DNA from: an uncultured bacterium
GTDB lineage: Bacteria > Bacillota > Clostridia > Lachnospirales > Lachnospiraceae
DNA: 6,845 bases
Direction of reading: 5' to 3'
NCBI GenBank assembly: GCA_947086625.1
Contig: CAMTZV010000079.1
Location: 1 to 6,845, forward strand
The notes under the pieces were generated by a model. That model saw only the letters and a program-made list of their open reading frames with translations. It was not told the DNA's origin and did no database searches. How positions within the stretch are numbered: position 1 is the first letter of the stretch; every line of letters begins with the position of its first letter. Made by a program: the position numbers and the translations under genes. Positions 5,738 through 6,845 of the stretch are shown piece after piece.

Positions 5738-6068
5738 GGAAGAGATTACACTGTGCGGGGCGAGCTCCTACGCGAAAAAGTATTATCTGAACGAGGATTT
5801 TGATGGGCTGCCGCAGAGTATCAGGGATGAGCTGAAAATCATGTGTGTGCTCTACACGGAGGAAATCGGAGGCGTGCTGCGTCTCGTCTACGACGAGGAG
5901 GGCAATCTGGAATTTCGCACGGAGGCGGAGGAGGGCGACCTGCTTTACGATGAAATCGGAAGCGTGCTCAAGATCAAGCAGCTCAGAGATACAAAGCGAG
6001 AGCTTTTGGAGGCATTGGAATTATATTTTCGGGTATTCTTCTTAGGAGAGGATATGGAGGAGGAGTGA
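5730..6068 (+). CDS. Small acidic conserved hypothetical protein, DUF6145-like
   Basis: The 112-residue product is soluble-looking, with no signal peptide or membrane segment. It starts [20 protein letters not shown], has a middle block [20 protein letters not shown] followed by [22 protein letters not shown], and ends with a probable amphipathic helix ([22 protein letters not shown]) and an acidic tail EDMEEE. It is rich in Glu and Asp. I recall this style of protein as DUF6145 of Lachnospiraceae, but could not check this. The ATG overlaps the end of birA by 8 bp, has GAGAGGGA (5713-5720) 9 nt upstream, and its stop lies 1 nt before the coaX start. That tight packing makes a real gene very likely. 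No function is known to me; context suggests a role near biotin or CoA metabolism, or simply cotranscription. Confidence 0.85.
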   Translation: MYKEEITLCGASSYAKKYYLNEDFDGLPQSIRDELKIMCVLYTEEIGGVLRLVYDEEGNLEFRTEAEEGDLLYDEIGSVLKIKQLRDTKRELLEALELYFRVFFLGEDMEEE

Positions 6069-6069
6069 C

Positions 6070-6845
6070 ATGCTTTTAGCATTGGATGTTGGAAACACAA
6101 ACATTACGATCGGGGTCTTTGACGGAAAAAAACTGATGCTGACGCTTCGGATCACGACGAAGCTGCCGCGGACGTCCGACGAGTACGGAATTTTGCTGAA
6201 AAATCTTATGCGTGACAACGACATCGATCCGGCAAAGATCGATGCGGCGATCATTTCCTCGGTCGTCCCGGCAATCATGCATTCCTTAAAAAACGGCCTT
6301 TATAAATACCTGGCGGTTGATCCTCTGATTGTGGAGCCGGGTGTGCGGACGGGCATCCGCATCGTGACGGAAAACCCGTCGCAGATCGGGGCGGACCGCA
6401 TCGTGGACGCGGCGGGGGCCTATGAAAAATACGGCGGGCCGGTGCTGGTGCTTGATTTCGGGACGGCGACAACTTACGATCTGGTCGATGAAAAGGGCCA
6501 GTTTTTGTGCGGCGTCACGGCGCCCGGCATCCGCACGGCCGGAAAGGCACTCTGGCAGGACGCGGCAAAGCTGCCCGAGATCGAGATCAAAAAACCGAAG
6601 AGCATTTTGGCAAAGGAGACGATCAGCAGTATGCAGGCGGGGCTTGTGTACGGGCAGATCGGACAGACGGAATACATCATCGATAAGGTGCGTGAGGAAT
6701 CCGGCTTTGAAAACCTGAAGGTCGTTGCCACCGGCGGACTCGGTGCGATGATCGCAGCGGAGACAAAAAAAATTGATATTTACGACGCGAACCTGACGCT
6801 GGACGGGATGCGTTTTGTCTATGAAAAACAGAAGAGGAGTGACCG
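6070..6845 (+). CDS. coaX: Type III pantothenate kinase (3' end runs off the window)
   Basis: CoaX phosphorylates pantothenate with ATP, the first step of coenzyme A synthesis. Type III enzymes belong to the acetate-kinase/Hsp70/actin superfamily, need a monovalent cation and resist CoA feedback. The visible 258 residues begin [19 protein letters not shown], with the phosphate loop DVGNTN and its acidic Asp6. They contain GADR with the likely catalytic Asp109, [13 protein letters not shown] (Asp129), [28 protein letters not shown] and the nucleotide-binding TGGLG (221-225). Family members are usually 255-260 residues, so only the last few codons should be missing. The start is set by AGGAG (6061-6065) and GGAGG (6056-6060) just upstream and by the 1-nt gap after the preceding stop. 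AGAGGAG at 6833-6839, at the end of the frame, looks like a ribosome binding site for a further cotranscribed gene beyond the edge. Confidence 0.95.
   Translation, partial: MLLALDVGNTNITIGVFDGKKLMLTLRITTKLPRTSDEYGILLKNLMRDNDIDPAKIDAAIISSVVPAIMHSLKNGLYKYLAVDPLIVEPGVRTGIRIVTENPSQIGADRIVDAAGAYEKYGGPVLVLDFGTATTYDLVDEKGQFLCGVTAPGIRTAGKALWQDAAKLPEIEIKKPKSILAKETISSMQAGLVYGQIGQTEYIIDKVREESGFENLKVVATGGLGAMIAAETKKIDIYDANLTLDGMRFVYEKQKRSD

Noticed and set aside
1..6845. Mobile elements, CRISPR arrays, tRNA/rRNA genes, riboswitches, or a defence or biosynthetic system
   Set aside because: No transposase or integrase, no spaced DNA repeats, no cloverleaf or known riboswitch core was seen; all genes but one belong to ordinary housekeeping or envelope families.

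Overview
The window (about half G+C, clostridial-type promoters, strong GGAGG ribosome binding sites) looks like chromosomal DNA of a Clostridia bacterium, most likely a Lachnospiraceae member. That placement is inferred from the style of the proteins, the strong purine-rich ribosome binding sites and a small protein resembling a Lachnospiraceae family (DUF6145). No database search was possible. All genes lie on the + strand.

Layout. (1) 1-994: C-terminal about 330 residues of glucose-6-phosphate isomerase (pgi), cut by the left edge. (2) 995-1185: AT-rich regulatory region with a perfect consensus sigma-A promoter (TTGACA-17-TATAAT with extended -10). It is flanked by one exact and one near-exact direct repeat of the WalR (YycF) type, TGTWAH-N5-TGTWAH, and followed by a long leader with a hairpin. 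(3) 1186-2490: exported cell-wall hydrolase with an acidic stalk, two SH3-like domains and a SleB-type catalytic domain, closed by a strong intrinsic terminator. (4) 2538-2627: two candidate extended -10 promoters. (5) 2628-3560: membrane-anchored SPFH/stomatin (QmcA-like) protein with a six-unit 11-residue coiled coil, then a GC-rich hairpin terminator with a short T tract. (6) 3631-3739: structured leader with hairpins and a possible 28-codon upstream ORF. (7) 3740-6845: tightly packed cluster of ornithine carbamoyltransferase (argF), biotin ligase/repressor (birA, GTG start), a small acidic conserved-hypothetical protein (DUF6145-like) and type III pantothenate kinase (coaX, running off the right edge).

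How they fit. birA, the small gene and coaX overlap or nearly touch (8-bp overlap, then a 1-nt gap), and argF ends 27 bp before birA, so argF to coaX is probably one transcription unit. Two of its products serve acyl metabolism cofactors: biotin attachment and CoA synthesis. The hydrolase and the SPFH protein are separately promoted cell-envelope genes. Nothing mobile, no RNA gene, no CRISPR array and no obvious defence system was seen. The points most worth a second look are the predicted WalR-controlled hydrolase promoter, the small protein inside the birA-coaX pair, and the argF leader.
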